From the NCBI RefSeq assembly GCF_030409235.1, contig NZ_JAUFPO010000014.1, positions 25,682-89,681 on the forward strand: 64,000 nucleotides of DNA. Reading direction: 5' to 3'. The notes under the pieces are model-generated. The model had not been told where the DNA came from. It made no database searches and worked only from the letters and a program-made list of their open reading frames with translations. Source of the DNA: Halomonas almeriensis (GTDB lineage Bacteria > Pseudomonadota > Gammaproteobacteria > Pseudomonadales > Halomonadaceae). The position numbers and the translations under genes are program-made. This document shows, piece after piece, positions 1 to 9,308 of this stretch; position 1 is the first letter of the stretch, and each line of letters begins with the position of its first letter.

Positions 1-333
1 GACGTTGAACAACAACAGCTTCTGCTCGCCGTTCAGGGGCGTGATCCAGTAATCGATGCCGATCGCCATCAGAAAGGCGAGTGCCAGCGGCAGCACCAGG
101 ATGTGCATCCACATCTCGGTGCGGCGCTTGCGCACATGATAGCGGCTCATCATCACCCGCGAAGGGCGATGCACGAAGCTGATCATGATGAGACTGCCGG
201 CCATCAGCATGGCGGCAAGGGTCGGTTCGATATTGCCGATGTGGACCGTGTAACTGATCGACCAATAGACCATCAGCCACATCAGGCCGGCCAGGATGGC
301 GACGAGATCGGCGTAATAGCGTACCTTCGGCAT
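1..333 (-). CDS. Membrane protein of unknown function (3' part beyond window)
   Basis: An open frame reads leftward from an ATG at 331-333 to the window edge (111 codons, no stop), so the C-terminus is missing. An AGGA lies just upstream of the ATG. The protein begins MPKVRYYADLVAILAG and shows about three hydrophobic stretches (residues about 8-28, 36-53 and 77-95) separated by a basic segment rich in Arg and Lys (about 54-72), so it is probably an inner-membrane protein. I do not recognise the family. It is divergent from pyrC and shares a 225-bp intergenic region with it. Frame and start are seen; function is unknown. Confidence 0.6.
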   Translation of the reverse strand, partial: MPKVRYYADLVAILAGLMWLMVYWSISYTVHIGNIEPTLAAMLMAGSLIMISFVHRPSRVMMSRYHVRKRRTEMWMHILVLPLALAFLMAIGIDYWITPLNGEQKLLLFNV

Positions 334-357
334 GGTGTCCTCGTGGCGTTGCTCAGG

Positions 358-385
358 CCGGGGATGATACGTCAAATCATCCCGG
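358..385. repeat. Inverted repeat between the membrane gene and pyrC
   Basis: GGGATGAT (361-368) and ATCATCCC (376-383) form a perfect 8-bp stem around a 7-nt loop, extendable by two pairs past a bulge. It lies 25 bp upstream of the minus-strand start at 333, so it could be an operator or a leader hairpin. No run of T follows on either strand, so it is not an obvious terminator. Confidence 0.4.
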
Positions 386-516
386 CGTGAAGCATTTTCT
401 GAGCGTGATTCCCTCGGTCTTTTGCTCGCCGCAGTGCCGCGACGGCCACCGCAGCCGGCCACGCAAGGGAAGCATTTTCCCTGCTCGGGCGGCTCCGGAG
501 GCAGGCGACATTGCGG

Positions 517-522
517 TATACT
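517..522 (+). promoter_or_regulatory. Candidate -10 element for pyrC
   Basis: TATACT lies 36 bp before the GTG chosen as the pyrC start. No convincing -35 is seen at the right spacing. The short leader that follows holds a five-codon frame (ATG at 530, stop ending at 547), just before the pyrC Shine-Dalgarno. E. coli pyrC is regulated by start-site choice in its leader, but I cannot see that same hairpin arrangement here. Confidence 0.3.
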
Positions 523-558
523 CGTCACCATGAATCCACGTCGATAACAGGATATGCC

Positions 559-1596
559 GTGAACTCGATCACCCTGACTCGCCCGGACGACTGGCACCTT
601 CACCTCCGGGACGGCCAGGTGCTGCCTGCCGTGGTGCCTGCCAGTGCCCGCCAGATGGGCCGTGCCATCATCATGCCCAATCTCAAGCCACCGGTCACCA
701 CTACACAGCAGGCGCTCGACTATCGTCAGCGTATTCTGGCGGCCGTGCCCGACGGCGAGGCGTTCGAGCCGCTGATGACGCTCTACCTCACCGATAACAC
801 CAGTGCCGAGGAAATCGAGCGGGCCCATGCCAGCGGCCAGGTGCATGCGGTCAAGCTGTATCCCGCCGGTGCCACCACCAACTCGGCAGCCGGCGTCACC
901 GACCTGACCCATTGCGATGCGGCCATCGGCGCCATGGCCCGACTGGGCATGCCGCTGCTGGTGCATGGCGAGGTCACCGATGCCGACATCGATATCTTCG
1001 ATCGCGAAGCCGTCTTCATCGAGCGGGTCATGAAGCCGCTGCTGGATCGTCATCCGACGCTCAAGGTGGTGTTCGAGCACATCACCACCGCCGATGCCGC
1101 GGCCTTCGTCACGGCGGCGCCGGCCAATGTGGCCGCCACCATCACCGCGCACCACCTGTTGTTCAATCGCAACCACATGCTGGTGGGCGGCATCCGCCCG
1201 CATTACTACTGCCTGCCGATCCTCAAGCGCGAGCGGCATCGCCAGGCCCTGATCGAGGCCGCGACCGCGGGCAGTGGCAAGTTCTTCCTGGGCACCGACA
1301 GCGCTCCGCATGCCAAGGGTGATAAGGAAAGTGCCTGTGGCTGTGCCGGCGCCTACACCGCGCCGGTGGCCCTGGAGCTCTATGCCACGGCCTTCGAGCA
1401 GGCCGGCGCGCTGGACCAGCTGGAAACCTTCACCAGCCACGCCGGGCCGGACTTCTATGGCCTGTCGCGCAATGCCGATAGCGTGACCCTGGAACGCGAG
1501 ACCTGGACGGTCCCCGAGTCGTTGCCGTATGTCCCGGATCAGGACATCGTGCCCATGCGGGCAGGGGAGAGCCTGGGTTGGAAGTTGAGGGTGTGA
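559..1596 (+). CDS. pyrC: Dihydroorotase (class II)
   Basis: Cyclises carbamoyl aspartate to dihydroorotate in pyrimidine synthesis, in the cytoplasm. The 345-residue product matches the E. coli PyrC length (348). Visible zinc and catalytic motifs are [10 protein letters not shown] (metal His pair), [14 protein letters not shown] (the lysine that becomes carbamylated), LLVHGEV and VFEHITT (metal His) and GTDSAPH (catalytic Asp). The GTG at 559 is preferred over an upstream TTG at 511 because CAGGA at 548-552 stands 6-7 bases before it and the family N-terminus aligns there. It stands alone; repetitive DNA follows its stop. Identification is secure; only the start is inferred. Confidence 0.95.
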   Translation: MNSITLTRPDDWHLHLRDGQVLPAVVPASARQMGRAIIMPNLKPPVTTTQQALDYRQRILAAVPDGEAFEPLMTLYLTDNTSAEEIERAHASGQVHAVKLYPAGATTNSAAGVTDLTHCDAAIGAMARLGMPLLVHGEVTDADIDIFDREAVFIERVMKPLLDRHPTLKVVFEHITTADAAAFVTAAPANVAATITAHHLLFNRNHMLVGGIRPHYYCLPILKRERHRQALIEAATAGSGKFFLGTDSAPHAKGDKESACGCAGAYTAPVALELYATAFEQAGALDQLETFTSHAGPDFYGLSRNADSVTLERETWTVPESLPYVPDQDIVPMRAGESLGWKLRV

Positions 1597-2110
1597 GGGG
1601 GGAAGAGGGAAGACAGAAGAGGGAAGAGCTGGAAGTGGCGAGCGACGAGAAACGAGGAACGAGCGGTTGGAAGCAGGCCGCAGGCCGGATGCTGGGATGC
1701 GAGATGACGAGCCGCGAGAAACGAGAAACGAGCGGTTGGAAGCAGGCCGTAGGCCGGATGCTGGGATGCGAGATGACGAGCCGCGAGAAACGAGGAACGA
1801 GCGGTTGGAAGCAGGCCGTAGGCCGGATGCTGGGATGCGAGATGACGAGCCGCGAGAAGCGAGAAACGAGCGGTTGGGAGCAGACCGCGGAGCGGGTAGC
1901 GGGAAGTTGAAGGCAGAGGGAAGAGGGAAGAGCTGGAAGCTTGAAGCCGGAAGCTGGAAGTGTTGAGCGGCGAGCGACGAGAAACGAGGAACGAGCGGTT
2001 GGGAGCAGACCGCAGGGCGGGTGCCGGGATGCGAGATGACGAGCCGCGAGTAACGAACTACGAGAAGTAGAAGCGAGAAACGCGAATCGAGCGGTTGGGA
2101 GCAGGCCGCG
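1597..2110. repeat. Heptad-rich and 69-bp tandem repeat region
   Basis: After pyrC the DNA is low-complexity. Words of about 7 bases such as GGAAGAG and AACGAGA recur at 1598-1660. A composite unit beginning near GAGCGGTTGG then repeats with a 69-bp period (copies start at 1661, 1730, 1799 and 1868), with a degraded further copy near 1995. Because 69 is a multiple of 3, open frames run through it and predict a 23-residue repeat, but there is no ribosome-binding site or plausible protein, and I do not regard these frames as genes. Related sequence in opposite orientation lies at 3650-3900. Confidence 0.8.
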
Positions 2111-2136
2111 TAGCGTTGAGTGCGGTGTGTATGGAC

Positions 2137-2175
2137 GAAAAGGCCCCGCCAGAGTGGTTCTGGCGGGGCCTTGGG
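2137..2175 (-). terminator. Rho-independent terminator of mtnN
   Basis: On the minus strand AAGGCCCCGCCAG pairs with CTGGCGGGGCC across a 7-nt loop and is followed by TTTTCG. It sits about 20 bp past the mtnN stop codon, a textbook intrinsic terminator. Confidence 0.85.
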
Positions 2176-2194
2176 GCTTCTTGCCGGCGGTGTG

Positions 2195-2932
2195 TCAGCC
2201 GGCGGTGGTGGCGTCGGCGGTGCGGGTGGTCTGCGCGAGGCGCTGAATCATGCCGCTGACCATGCGCGTCGAGTGGTCCGCGGCCCTGGCCAGGAATTCC
2301 TCGAAAGAGAGGTGGTTGTCGCCACCGCCGGCAATGTCCGAGAGGGCGCGAATGACCACGAAAGGGCAGCCGTACAGGTGGCAGGTCTGCGCAATGGCGG
2401 CGGCTTCCATCTCTGCGGCCAGCATGGTCGGGAAGCGCGAGCGGGTCTGGGCGACAAGCTCGGGGCAGGCCATGAAGACATCGCCGGTGGCGATTAGTCC
2501 CTCGGTCACCCTGACCTCGTTCATGGCTTCCACGCTCTGGCGGGCCAGCTCCACCAGCTTGGCGTCCGGCAGGTAGGCGGCCGGCATCTGCGGCACCTGG
2601 CCATGCTCGTAACCGAAGACCACGGCATCCACGTCGTGGTGACGGACCTCGCTGGAGACCACCACGTCGCCGATTTCCAGCCCTTCGCCGAAACCGCCGG
2701 CGGAGCCGGTATTGATCACGGCCTCGGGCTGATACATGTCCAGCAGCAGCGTCGTGCCCACGGCCGCGTTGACCTTGCCGATACCCGATTGAAGAATCAC
2801 CACCTCGACATCATGCAGCCGGCCACAGTGGAAAGTGCTGCCCACGTGATGGCGGGTCTCGCAGTCTTCCAGCATCGCCTTGAGCTGAGCGACTTCCTGG
2901 GACATGGCGCCGATGATGCCGATGCGTTTCAT
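2195..2932 (-). CDS. mtnN: 5'-methylthioadenosine/S-adenosylhomocysteine nucleosidase
   Basis: Hydrolyses the N-glycosidic bond of methylthioadenosine and S-adenosylhomocysteine, releasing adenine, in the cytoplasm. The product is 245 residues (E. coli 232). Family features seen are MKRIGIIGAMSQEV with the catalytic-region Glu, the NTGSAGGF nucleotide-binding segment, EMEAAAIAQ (ribose-binding Glu) and RALSDIAGG (the catalytic Asp that protonates the adenine). luxS lies 85 bp upstream on the same strand. The two enzymes act in sequence (SAH to S-ribosylhomocysteine to homocysteine plus the AI-2 precursor), so co-transcription is likely. A strong terminator follows. Confidence 0.95.
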   Translation of the reverse strand: MKRIGIIGAMSQEVAQLKAMLEDCETRHHVGSTFHCGRLHDVEVVILQSGIGKVNAAVGTTLLLDMYQPEAVINTGSAGGFGEGLEIGDVVVSSEVRHHDVDAVVFGYEHGQVPQMPAAYLPDAKLVELARQSVEAMNEVRVTEGLIATGDVFMACPELVAQTRSRFPTMLAAEMEAAAIAQTCHLYGCPFVVIRALSDIAGGGDNHLSFEEFLARAADHSTRMVSGMIQRLAQTTRTADATTAG

Positions 2933-3017
2933 CTATTCGTTCTCCACGGGGCAAGGCGTGACGACTGAGGTGTGACGTGTAAGGCGTAAAGGCCAGGCTG
3001 TGACCGGATATTGACGA

Positions 3018-3491
3018 TCAGGCGCCTTCGGCGAAGACCTGATGCCACTCGCTGCGCTTGGCGAGCAGGTCGCGCGCCAGGTCCTTGGCGCCTTCCAGGC
3101 TATGGCTGGCGGCCCAGCCGCACTGCTCTTCATTGCAGGCAGGCACTTCGTCGGCTTCCAGCACGTCGTTCAGCGTGCCTTCGACGAGCTCGAGCATGCC
3201 GTCATAGTCGTCATGGTTGAGCATGGCGATGTAGAAGCCCGTCTGGCAGCCCATGGGGCTGATATCCAGCACCAGGTCGGAATGGTTGCGCGACTTCTCG
3301 GCCATCAGATGCTCGAGCGAGTGCAGCGCCGGCATGTCCATGTGGCCCTTGTTCGGCTGGCAGATACGCAGGTCATACTTGTGGATGGTGTCGCCGTGCT
3401 GGCCGGTCTTCACATCCGCCAGGCGGACATAAGGCGCCTTCACCTTGGTGTGATCCAGATTGAAGCTCTCGACGTTCATCTTGTCGCTCAT
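3018..3491 (-). CDS. luxS: S-ribosylhomocysteine lyase
   Basis: Splits S-ribosylhomocysteine into homocysteine and 4,5-dihydroxy-2,3-pentanedione, the precursor of autoinducer-2. At 157 residues it has the normal length. The metal site HSLEHLMAE (two His and the catalytic Glu) and the later NEEQCGWA Cys ligand are present, as is the [12 protein letters not shown] segment with the active-site Cys. The ATG at 3491 is used; an AGG 8 bases upstream supports it, although an internal ATG four codons on (MNVESFNL) is possible. mtnN follows 85 bp downstream in the same direction. Confidence 0.96.
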   Translation of the reverse strand: MSDKMNVESFNLDHTKVKAPYVRLADVKTGQHGDTIHKYDLRICQPNKGHMDMPALHSLEHLMAEKSRNHSDLVLDISPMGCQTGFYIAMLNHDDYDGMLELVEGTLNDVLEADEVPACNEEQCGWAASHSLEGAKDLARDLLAKRSEWHQVFAEGA

Positions 3492-3925
3492 CGACGGACC
3501 TCGCGATATCTAGCAGTGGAAAGTCAGCGCGCATTCTACCTGAGTACAGGCCAGGGTGCACGACGCAGGCCTCGCCGGCCCCTCACACCTCATTTTCTTC
3601 CTTCTTCTTACTTCCCTCTTTTTATCTTCCCACTGCCTTCAACTTCCCGCTACCCGCCCGCGGCTGGCTTCCAATCGCTCGTTTCTCGTTTCTCGTTTCT
3701 CGTCGCTCGTTACTCGCGGCTCGTCATCTCGCATCCCAGCACCTGACCCGCGGCTGGCTTCCAACCGCCCGTTCCTCGTTTCTCTTCGCTCGTTGCTCGC
3801 GGCTCGTCATCTCGCATCCCAGCACCTGACCCGCGGCTGGCTTCCAACCGCTCGTTCCTCGTATCTCGTAACTCGTCGCTCACCACTTCCAGCTTCCAGC
3901 TCTTCCTTCTTCCTTCTTCCCTCTT
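3492..3925. repeat. Heptad repeats and inverted copies of the 69-bp-type element
   Basis: No gene is credible here. From about 3590 the sequence is a C/T-rich string of 7-base words (CTCGTTT, CTTCCAG, CTTCCTT). Three copies of a composite unit containing GCTGGCTTCCAA begin at 3663, 3753 and 3836, with spacings of 90 and 83 bp that differ by exactly one heptad. The unit is the reverse complement of the repeat after pyrC, so mtnN-luxS is bracketed by inverted copies of the same family. The luxS promoter should lie in 3492-3590, but I see no clear boxes. Confidence 0.75.
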
Positions 3926-4786
3926 TCACCCCTTGGCATCATGCATCTCGGCCGCCAGCAGGGTGTTCTCGAGTAGCGAAGCCACCGTCATTGGCCCCAC
4001 GCCACCGGGCACCGGCGTGATGTGGCTGGCGCGCGCCGCGGCCGACTCGAATTCGACATCCCCGGTCAGCTTGCCGTCTTCCTGGCGGTTGATACCCACA
4101 TCGATGACGATGGCGTCGTCGCGCACCCATTCGCCCTTGACCAGCCCCGGGGTGCCCACGGCCACCACCAGCAGTTCGGCGCGCCGCACATGGGCTTCCA
4201 GATCCCTGGTGAAGCGATGACAGACCGTGGTGGTGCAGCCCGCCAGCATCAATTCCAGTGACATCGGGCGCCCGACGATGTTGGAAGCGCCCACTACGGT
4301 GGCATCCAGGCCACGAATGTTGAGGCCGCTTTCCTGCAGTAGGGTGATCACGCCCTTGGGGGTGCAGGGGCGCAGCAGGGGCAGGCGCTGAGCTAGGCGC
4401 CCGAGGTTGTAGGGATGAAAGCCATCGACATCCTTGTGCGGATGCACACGCTCGAGAATAGGGCGCGGGTCCAGGTGATCAGGGAGGGGCAGTTGAATCA
4501 GGATGCCATCGACGTCCGGCGCCGCATTGAGTTCATCGACCAGTGATTCCAGATGCTGCTGAGACGTATCGGCCGGTAACTGATGCTTGAACGACAGCAT
4601 ACCGGCTTCCTCACAGGCACGATGCTTGTTGCGTACATAGACCTGCGATGCCGGATCCTCGCCGACCAGAACCACCGCCAGACCCGGAGCGCGCGACCCG
4701 GCATCGAGGCGCGCCTGAACCTGTAGAGCAACCTGCTGGCGAACACGGGCGGCGATGGATTTGCCATCGATCAGTTGGGCGTTCAT
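3926..4786 (-). CDS. folD: Bifunctional methylenetetrahydrofolate dehydrogenase/cyclohydrolase
   Basis: Interconverts 5,10-methylene-, methenyl- and 10-formyl-tetrahydrofolate with NADP(H), in the cytoplasm. The chosen ATG at 4786 gives 286 residues, close to E. coli FolD (288). Seen are [14 protein letters not shown] (catalytic Lys), [13 protein letters not shown] (folate-binding motif), [12 protein letters not shown] (dinucleotide-binding loop) and [19 protein letters not shown] at the C-terminus. The frame stays open further upstream only because it reads through two tRNA genes, so the longer start is rejected. It is transcribed away from the tRNA cluster and ends directly against heptad-repeat DNA. 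Confidence 0.95.
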   Translation of the reverse strand: MNAQLIDGKSIAARVRQQVALQVQARLDAGSRAPGLAVVLVGEDPASQVYVRNKHRACEEAGMLSFKHQLPADTSQQHLESLVDELNAAPDVDGILIQLPLPDHLDPRPILERVHPHKDVDGFHPYNLGRLAQRLPLLRPCTPKGVITLLQESGLNIRGLDATVVGASNIVGRPMSLELMLAGCTTTVCHRFTRDLEAHVRRAELLVVAVGTPGLVKGEWVRDDAIVIDVGINRQEDGKLTGDVEFESAAARASHITPVPGGVGPMTVASLLENTLLAAEMHDAKG

Positions 4787-4885
4787 CGGCTTCCCTCTGG
4801 CGGTCGAATGAATAGACGTGTGTGAAGTCGCGGCCGATTTTCGCATGAGCGGGCGTTCAGGCAAAGCGAGCGGACGATATCGGGC

Positions 4886-4913
4886 TTGACGCCGGGGGAA
4901 AGTCACGTAGAAT
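4886..4913 (+). promoter_or_regulatory. Sigma-70 promoter of the tRNA cluster
   Basis: TTGACG (4886-4891), a 16-bp spacer and TAGAAT (4908-4913) make a near-consensus promoter 56 bp before the first tRNA. It is divergent from folD. Confidence 0.65.
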
Positions 4914-4968
4914 ACGCATCGCTTGACGGGGCCTGCTACGGCGACCGTTAGGGCCGTGCAAAAGCCGG

Positions 4969-5045
4969 CGGGGTGTAGCGCAGTTTGGTAGCGCGCCTGC
5001 TTTGGGAGCAGGATGTCGGGGGTTCGAATCCCTCCACCCCGACCA
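4969..5045 (+). tRNA. tRNA-Pro (anticodon TGG)
   Basis: A 77-nt cloverleaf: acceptor CGGGGTG pairs with CACCCCG, the anticodon stem CCTGC/GCAGG encloses loop TTTGGGA with TGG as anticodon, and the T-loop GGTTCGAATC is present. CCA is encoded. It is the first of four tRNA genes. Confidence 0.96.
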
Positions 5046-5113
5046 CAAGTCGTTGAAAGGGTGAAGTTTTTTCCCTGTTCTGGCTTGCGGCTGGGTGCCT
5101 GGCAACGTAAGAT

Positions 5114-5190
5114 GCGCCTATAGCTCAACCGGATAGAGCAACGGCCTTCTAAGCCGTAGGTTGCAGGTTCAAGTCCTGCTGGGCGCGCCA
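5114..5190 (+). tRNA. tRNA-Arg (anticodon TCT)
   Basis: A 77-nt cloverleaf: acceptor GCGCCTA pairs with TGGGCGC through one G-T pair, the anticodon stem ACGGC/GCCGT encloses CTTCTAA with TCT, and the T-arm GGTTCAAGTCC is present. CCA is encoded. Confidence 0.96.
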
Positions 5191-5301
5191 TCTCGGTGCA
5201 AGGTCCTGAGGGCTTGCAGTCAAGTCAAGGCAACCTGTTTGCCTGTGTCAGGGTAGTACAGCACTTTGTTGTGACTGACCCATGATAGGTTGTTGTCAGT
5301 G

Positions 5302-5376
5302 GTGGATGTAGCTCAGTGGTAGAGCCCCGGATTGTGGCTCCGGTGGTCGTGGGTTCGATCCCCATCATCCACCCCA
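5302..5376 (+). tRNA. tRNA-His (anticodon GTG), copy 1
   Basis: Acceptor GTGGATG pairs with CATCCAC, the anticodon loop TTGTGGC carries GTG, and CCA is encoded. The G at 5301 supplies the extra 5' G typical of tRNA-His. It is identical to the copy 104 bp downstream. Confidence 0.96.
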
Positions 5377-5405
5377 GTGACAGACAATCGCAGTTTCAGG
5401 CAGTG

Positions 5406-5480
5406 GTGGATGTAGCTCAGTGGTAGAGCCCCGGATTGTGGCTCCGGTGGTCGTGGGTTCGATCCCCATCATCCACCCCA
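5406..5480 (+). tRNA. tRNA-His (anticodon GTG), copy 2
   Basis: Exact duplicate of the preceding tRNA-His, 104 bp further on, including the G before the acceptor and the CCA end. The short flank before each copy (CAGTG) is also shared, which suggests a recent tandem duplication. Confidence 0.96.
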
Positions 5481-5789
5481 TTTGCCTTCCCTTCGAAAGA
5501 TTCCCGGTCCGCCTCGTCGTTATCTGTCCCGTTTGCTAGAGCTAGAGTCAGATGTTCACTCAGCTCATTGGCCTGGTCTCAGCGATTGGTCACGTCTGCC
5601 GACGAGACGAATGGTTCAGCGCCGATCCTCATCCGTTTTTGCCCTCCTGCCCTTGAAATTCCGGTATTCGCCCTTATCTGTTACTGGATGGCGCTTGCCA
5701 GTGACAGGCGGGATTCATAGAATCCCCACTCTGAATGTTTCAACGCTATTCCATAGAACCAACGCCCCTGTCGGTGTAGAGGACAATTC
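5481..5789 (+). promoter_or_regulatory. tig leader with sigma-70 and candidate sigma-32 promoters
   Basis: This 309-bp gap holds no gene. TTGCCA (5695-5700), a 17-bp spacer and TAGAAT (5718-5723) form a strong sigma-70-type promoter 66 bp before tig. Upstream, CTTGAAA (5652-5658), 13 bp and CCTTATCT (5672-5679) resemble a sigma-32 heat-shock promoter: the -35 is perfect and the -10 is imperfect. A ribosome-binding AGAGGA stands before the tig ATG. Confidence 0.55.
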
Positions 5790-7142
5790 ATGCAAGTTTC
5801 CGTCGATACGACCTCCCAGATTGAACGCCGCGTCAAAGTGCAGGTACCCGCCGCCGAGATCGACGAGGCCGTGGACACCCGCCTAAAGGATGCCGCCAAG
5901 AGCGTGCGTATCAACGGCTTCCGTCAGGGACGGGTGCCGATGTCGGTCGTTCGCCAGCGTTACGGCGCCGATGTGCGTAACGAAGTGGTCGGCGAAGTGA
6001 TGCGTGAGCGTTACGTCCGTGCCATCACCGATGAGAGCCTTAACCCGGCCGGCAATCCGCAGATCGAGACCGAAGTCAACGAGGCCGGCAAGGATCTGGA
6101 GTTCACCGCCATTCTCGAGATCTACCCGGAAATCGAGCTGAACTCCATCGAGGGCACCGAGGTCGAGCGCCCTGTAGTCGAGGTCAGCGATGCCGACGTG
6201 ACCGAAATGATCGAGAGCCTGCGCAAGCAGAACGCCGGCTGGCAGGAAGTCGAGCGTCCCGCCGCGGACGGCGACCAGGTTACCATCGACTTTCAGGGCT
6301 ACCTGGGCGACGAGCCTTTCGAGGGCGGTAGCGCCGAGGGCCATGAGCTCACCATCGGTTCCGGCAGCTTCATCCCGGGTTTCGAAGAGCAGTTGATCGG
6401 TGCCAGCGCTGGTGAAGACAAGGAGCTCAAGGTCACCTTCCCGGAAGATTACCAGGCGGAGCAGCTGGCCGGCCAGGAAGCCACCTTCAAGGTCAAGGTG
6501 CATGCCGTGAAGGCACAGGAGCTGCCTGAGGTCGACGCCGAGTTCGTCAAGCAGTTCGGTGTGGAAGACGGCGATCTGGAGCGTTTCCGTGAGGAAATCA
6601 CCAACAACATGAAGCGTGAGGCCACTCAGGCCATCGATAACCGCGTGAAGCAGCAGGTGCTCGAGGCGCTCAAGAAGGCCAACGACATCGAGGTGCCGCA
6701 GTCGCTGATCCAGCAGGAAACCGATGGTCTCAAGCGCCAGGCGGCCCAGCAGTTCGGTCTCGGAGAGGACTTCGACGTCAGTCAGCTGCCCGATGAGCTG
6801 TTTGCCGAGCAGGCCAAGAGCCGCGTGCAGATCGGCCTGCTGCTGGCCGAGGTGATCAAGGTCAATGAGCTGGATGCCAGCGACGATGAGATCAAGGCCA
6901 AAGTCGAGGAACTCGCCCAGCAGTACCAGGAGCCCGAGCAGGTCGTCGAGTACTACATGGGTAACGACGAGATGAAGAACCAGGTCAAGTCGGCCGTCCT
7001 GGAAGAGAAGGCCGTAGACATCCTGCTCGAGCAGGCCACCGTCACCGACGTCGAGATGAGCTACCAGGACGCGCTCGCTGCGGCTCAACAGCAAGGTGGT
7101 GAAGAGGAAGCCGAGGAAGAAGCCGAGCAAAGCCAGGCTTGA
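5790..7142 (+). CDS. tig: Trigger factor (ribosome-bound chaperone and prolyl isomerase)
   Basis: Binds nascent chains at the ribosome exit tunnel and assists folding. At 450 residues it is slightly longer than the E. coli protein (432), the excess being a very acidic C-terminal tail rich in Glu and Gln. The N-terminal ribosome-docking signature [13 protein letters not shown] is at about residues 41-53. An FKBP-type domain ([18 protein letters not shown] onward) covers about 160-240, and a long helical C-terminal domain follows. It leads the tig-clpP-clpX block, as in most gammaproteobacteria. A strong hairpin follows the stop and may reduce read-through into clpP. Confidence 0.97.
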   Translation: MQVSVDTTSQIERRVKVQVPAAEIDEAVDTRLKDAAKSVRINGFRQGRVPMSVVRQRYGADVRNEVVGEVMRERYVRAITDESLNPAGNPQIETEVNEAGKDLEFTAILEIYPEIELNSIEGTEVERPVVEVSDADVTEMIESLRKQNAGWQEVERPAADGDQVTIDFQGYLGDEPFEGGSAEGHELTIGSGSFIPGFEEQLIGASAGEDKELKVTFPEDYQAEQLAGQEATFKVKVHAVKAQELPEVDAEFVKQFGVEDGDLERFREEITNNMKREATQAIDNRVKQQVLEALKKANDIEVPQSLIQQETDGLKRQAAQQFGLGEDFDVSQLPDELFAEQAKSRVQIGLLLAEVIKVNELDASDDEIKAKVEELAQQYQEPEQVVEYYMGNDEMKNQVKSAVLEEKAVDILLEQATVTDVEMSYQDALAAAQQQGGEEEAEEEAEQSQA

Positions 7143-7157
7143 TCCCCCCTCGAGATC

Positions 7158-7184
7158 CCGCCCGGCGCGATGCCGGGCGGTTAA
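7158..7184 (+). terminator. Strong hairpin between tig and clpP
   Basis: CCGCCCGGC (7158-7166) and GCCGGGCGG (7172-7180) form a perfect 9-bp GC-rich stem with a 5-nt loop, followed only by TTAATC. The short T-run suggests a weak terminator, attenuator or mRNA 3'-end stabiliser rather than a full stop to transcription. Confidence 0.5.
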
Positions 7185-7227
7185 TCAGCCGCCGATCCCA
7201 TACATCGGATGCAAGGACATCACCCAG

Positions 7228-7848
7228 ATGAGTAACGACATCGATATCCAATCCGCCGGCGGCCTGGTGCCCATGGTGGTCGAGCAGAGCGCACGGGGCG
7301 AGCGGTCCTACGACATCTATTCCCGCCTGCTCAAGGAGCGTGTGATCTTCCTGGTGGGGCCGGTCGAGGATTACACCGCCAACCTGCTGGTCGCGCAGTT
7401 GCTGTTCCTGGAGTCCGAGAACCCCGACAAGGACATCCATCTGTACATCAACTCGCCGGGTGGTTCGGTTACTGCCGGAATGTCGATCTATGACACCATG
7501 CAGTTCATCAAGCCCGATGTGTCCACTGTCTGTATCGGACAGGCGGCGAGCATGGGGGCCCTGTTGTTGACCGGCGGTGCCCAGGGCAAGCGCTATTGCC
7601 TGCCCAACTCACGGATGATGATCCATCAGCCACTGGGCGGTTATCAGGGTCAGGCCTCGGACATCGAGATTCACACCCGTGAGATTCTCGGCATCCGCGA
7701 ACGCCTTAACCAGATCCTGGCCCACCACACCGGCCAGGAATTCGAGACGATTGCCAAGGATACCGACCGCGACAATTTCATGAACGGCGAGCAGGCCGCC
7801 GAATATGGCCTGATCGACGCCGTGCTGGATAAGCGGCCGACATCCTGA
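7228..7848 (+). CDS. clpP: ATP-dependent Clp protease proteolytic subunit
   Basis: Serine peptidase that forms a double heptameric chamber and degrades substrates unfolded by ClpX or ClpA. The ATG at 7228 gives 206 residues (E. coli 207); AAGGA at 7213-7217 supports it and excludes the longer upstream frame. The catalytic triad is intact: Ser108 (GQAASMGA), His133 (MIHQPLGG) and Asp182 (TDRDNFM), with the same spacing as in E. coli. clpX follows 76 bp downstream. Confidence 0.97.
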   Translation: MSNDIDIQSAGGLVPMVVEQSARGERSYDIYSRLLKERVIFLVGPVEDYTANLLVAQLLFLESENPDKDIHLYINSPGGSVTAGMSIYDTMQFIKPDVSTVCIGQAASMGALLLTGGAQGKRYCLPNSRMMIHQPLGGYQGQASDIEIHTREILGIRERLNQILAHHTGQEFETIAKDTDRDNFMNGEQAAEYGLIDAVLDKRPTS

Positions 7849-7924
7849 TAGCGTGAAACTCACCACGCTTTGACTACGTGATTCACGGTGGCCTCCGGGC
7901 CGCCGCTGCGAGAGAGGTACGCGA

Positions 7925-9205
7925 ATGGCCGACGGCAAAGGCAAGGACGAAGATGGCAAGCTGCTGTACTGCTCGTTCTGTGGCAAAAACCAGAACGAAG
8001 TACGCAAGCTGATTGCCGGCCCGTCCGTATATATCTGCGATGAGTGTGTCGACCTGTGCAACGACATCATTCGCGAGGAAGTTCTCGATGCCGATGCCGA
8101 GAGCGATGAGGAGCGCCTGCCCGCCCCGCGCGAAATTCGTCACACTCTCGACGACTATGTGATCGGCCAGGACCGCGCCAAGATGGTGCTGTCCGTGGCG
8201 GTCTACAACCATTACAAGCGGTTGCGCTATGGCACCAAGGATGAAGTCGAGCTCGGCAAGTCGAACATCCTGCTGATCGGCCCCACGGGTAGCGGCAAGA
8301 CCCTGTTGGCCGAGACCCTGGCGCGCCTGCTCAATGTTCCCTTCACCATCGCGGATGCCACAACGCTTACCGAAGCGGGCTATGTCGGCGAGGATGTCGA
8401 GAACATTATCCAAAAGCTGTTGCAGAAGTGCGAATACGATGTCGAAAAGGCCCAGCGCGGCATTGTCTACATCGACGAGATCGACAAGATCTCGCGCAAG
8501 TCCGACAACCCCTCCATCACTCGGGATGTCTCGGGTGAGGGTGTCCAGCAGGCACTGCTAAAGCTGATCGAGGGGACCACTGCTCAGGTACCGCCCCAGG
8601 GTGGCCGCAAGCATCCTCAGCAGGAGTTCCTGCAGGTCGATACCACCAACATGCTGTTCATTGTTGGTGGTGCCTTCGCCGGGCTCGACAAGGTCATTCG
8701 TGACCGCGCCGAGCAGGGCGGCATCGGCTTCAATGCCGAGGTCAAGGGCAAGGACGAAACCAAGGGCTTCGGGGATCTGCTGCTCGACGTGCAGCCCGAG
8801 GATCTGGTCAAGTTCGGCCTGATTCCCGAGTTCGTCGGTCGTCTGCCGGCCATCGCGACCCTGACCGAGCTGACCGAGGATGCCCTGGTACAGATCCTCA
8901 CCGAGCCCAAGAACTCCTTGATCAAGCAGTATGCGCGTCTGTTCGAGCTCGAGAACGTCGAACTCGAGTTCCGCGAGGACGCACTGCGCGCTGTGGCCAA
9001 CAAGGCCATGGAACGCAATACCGGGGCACGCGGGCTGCGCTCGATTCTCGAATCGGTGCTGCTCGACACCATGTACGAGATTCCCACGGTCGAAGGGGTC
9101 TCCAAGGTAGTCATCGATGCCTCCGTGGTCACTGGCGAGAGTAAACCCCTCTTGATCTATTCCCAGCAGGAGGAAGAGGCGCGCGTCGACGGTACCGACG
9201 GCTAG
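7925..9205 (+). CDS. clpX: ATP-dependent unfoldase ClpX
   Basis: AAA+ unfoldase that recognises tagged substrates and feeds them to ClpP. At 426 residues it has family length. The N-terminal C4 zinc finger (CSFCGKN and CDECVDLC, about residues 15-40) is complete, Walker A is [15 protein letters not shown], Walker B is [11 protein letters not shown], the GGRKHP pore region is present and the GGIGFNAEV loop is the tripeptide that docks on ClpP. A clear terminator follows, separating it from lon. Confidence 0.97.
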   Translation: MADGKGKDEDGKLLYCSFCGKNQNEVRKLIAGPSVYICDECVDLCNDIIREEVLDADAESDEERLPAPREIRHTLDDYVIGQDRAKMVLSVAVYNHYKRLRYGTKDEVELGKSNILLIGPTGSGKTLLAETLARLLNVPFTIADATTLTEAGYVGEDVENIIQKLLQKCEYDVEKAQRGIVYIDEIDKISRKSDNPSITRDVSGEGVQQALLKLIEGTTAQVPPQGGRKHPQQEFLQVDTTNMLFIVGGAFAGLDKVIRDRAEQGGIGFNAEVKGKDETKGFGDLLLDVQPEDLVKFGLIPEFVGRLPAIATLTELTEDALVQILTEPKNSLIKQYARLFELENVELEFREDALRAVANKAMERNTGARGLRSILESVLLDTMYEIPTVEGVSKVVIDASVVTGESKPLLIYSQQEEEARVDGTDG

Positions 9206-9264
9206 CCAGCCTGAATGGTTGCTCCCTGATTCGACCGGACTCGCTCGGGGAGTCGTCATTACAA

Positions 9265-9286
9265 GGGCCGCCCAGCGGCCCTTTTC
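9265..9286 (+). terminator. Rho-independent terminator of clpX
   Basis: GGGCCGC (9265-9271), a 3-nt loop and GCGGCCC (9275-9281) are followed by TTTTCT. It ends the tig-clpP-clpX transcription block. Confidence 0.88.
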
Positions 9287-9308
9287 TATGTCGTGCCGTG
9301 GCCCTGAC

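Noticed and set aside
1578..1966. Two open frames across the 69-bp repeats, predicting a protein with 23-residue repeats
   Set aside because: They have no ribosome-binding site, arise only because 69 is divisible by 3, and related repeat DNA elsewhere breaks all frames.
3926..5191. Long folD frame starting at 5191
   Set aside because: It would read antisense through tRNA-Pro and tRNA-Arg; the family N-terminus begins at 4786.
5302..5480. tRNA-His duplication as the attachment site of an integrated element
   Set aside because: Only about 30 bp separates the copies and there is no integrase or foreign gene between or near them.
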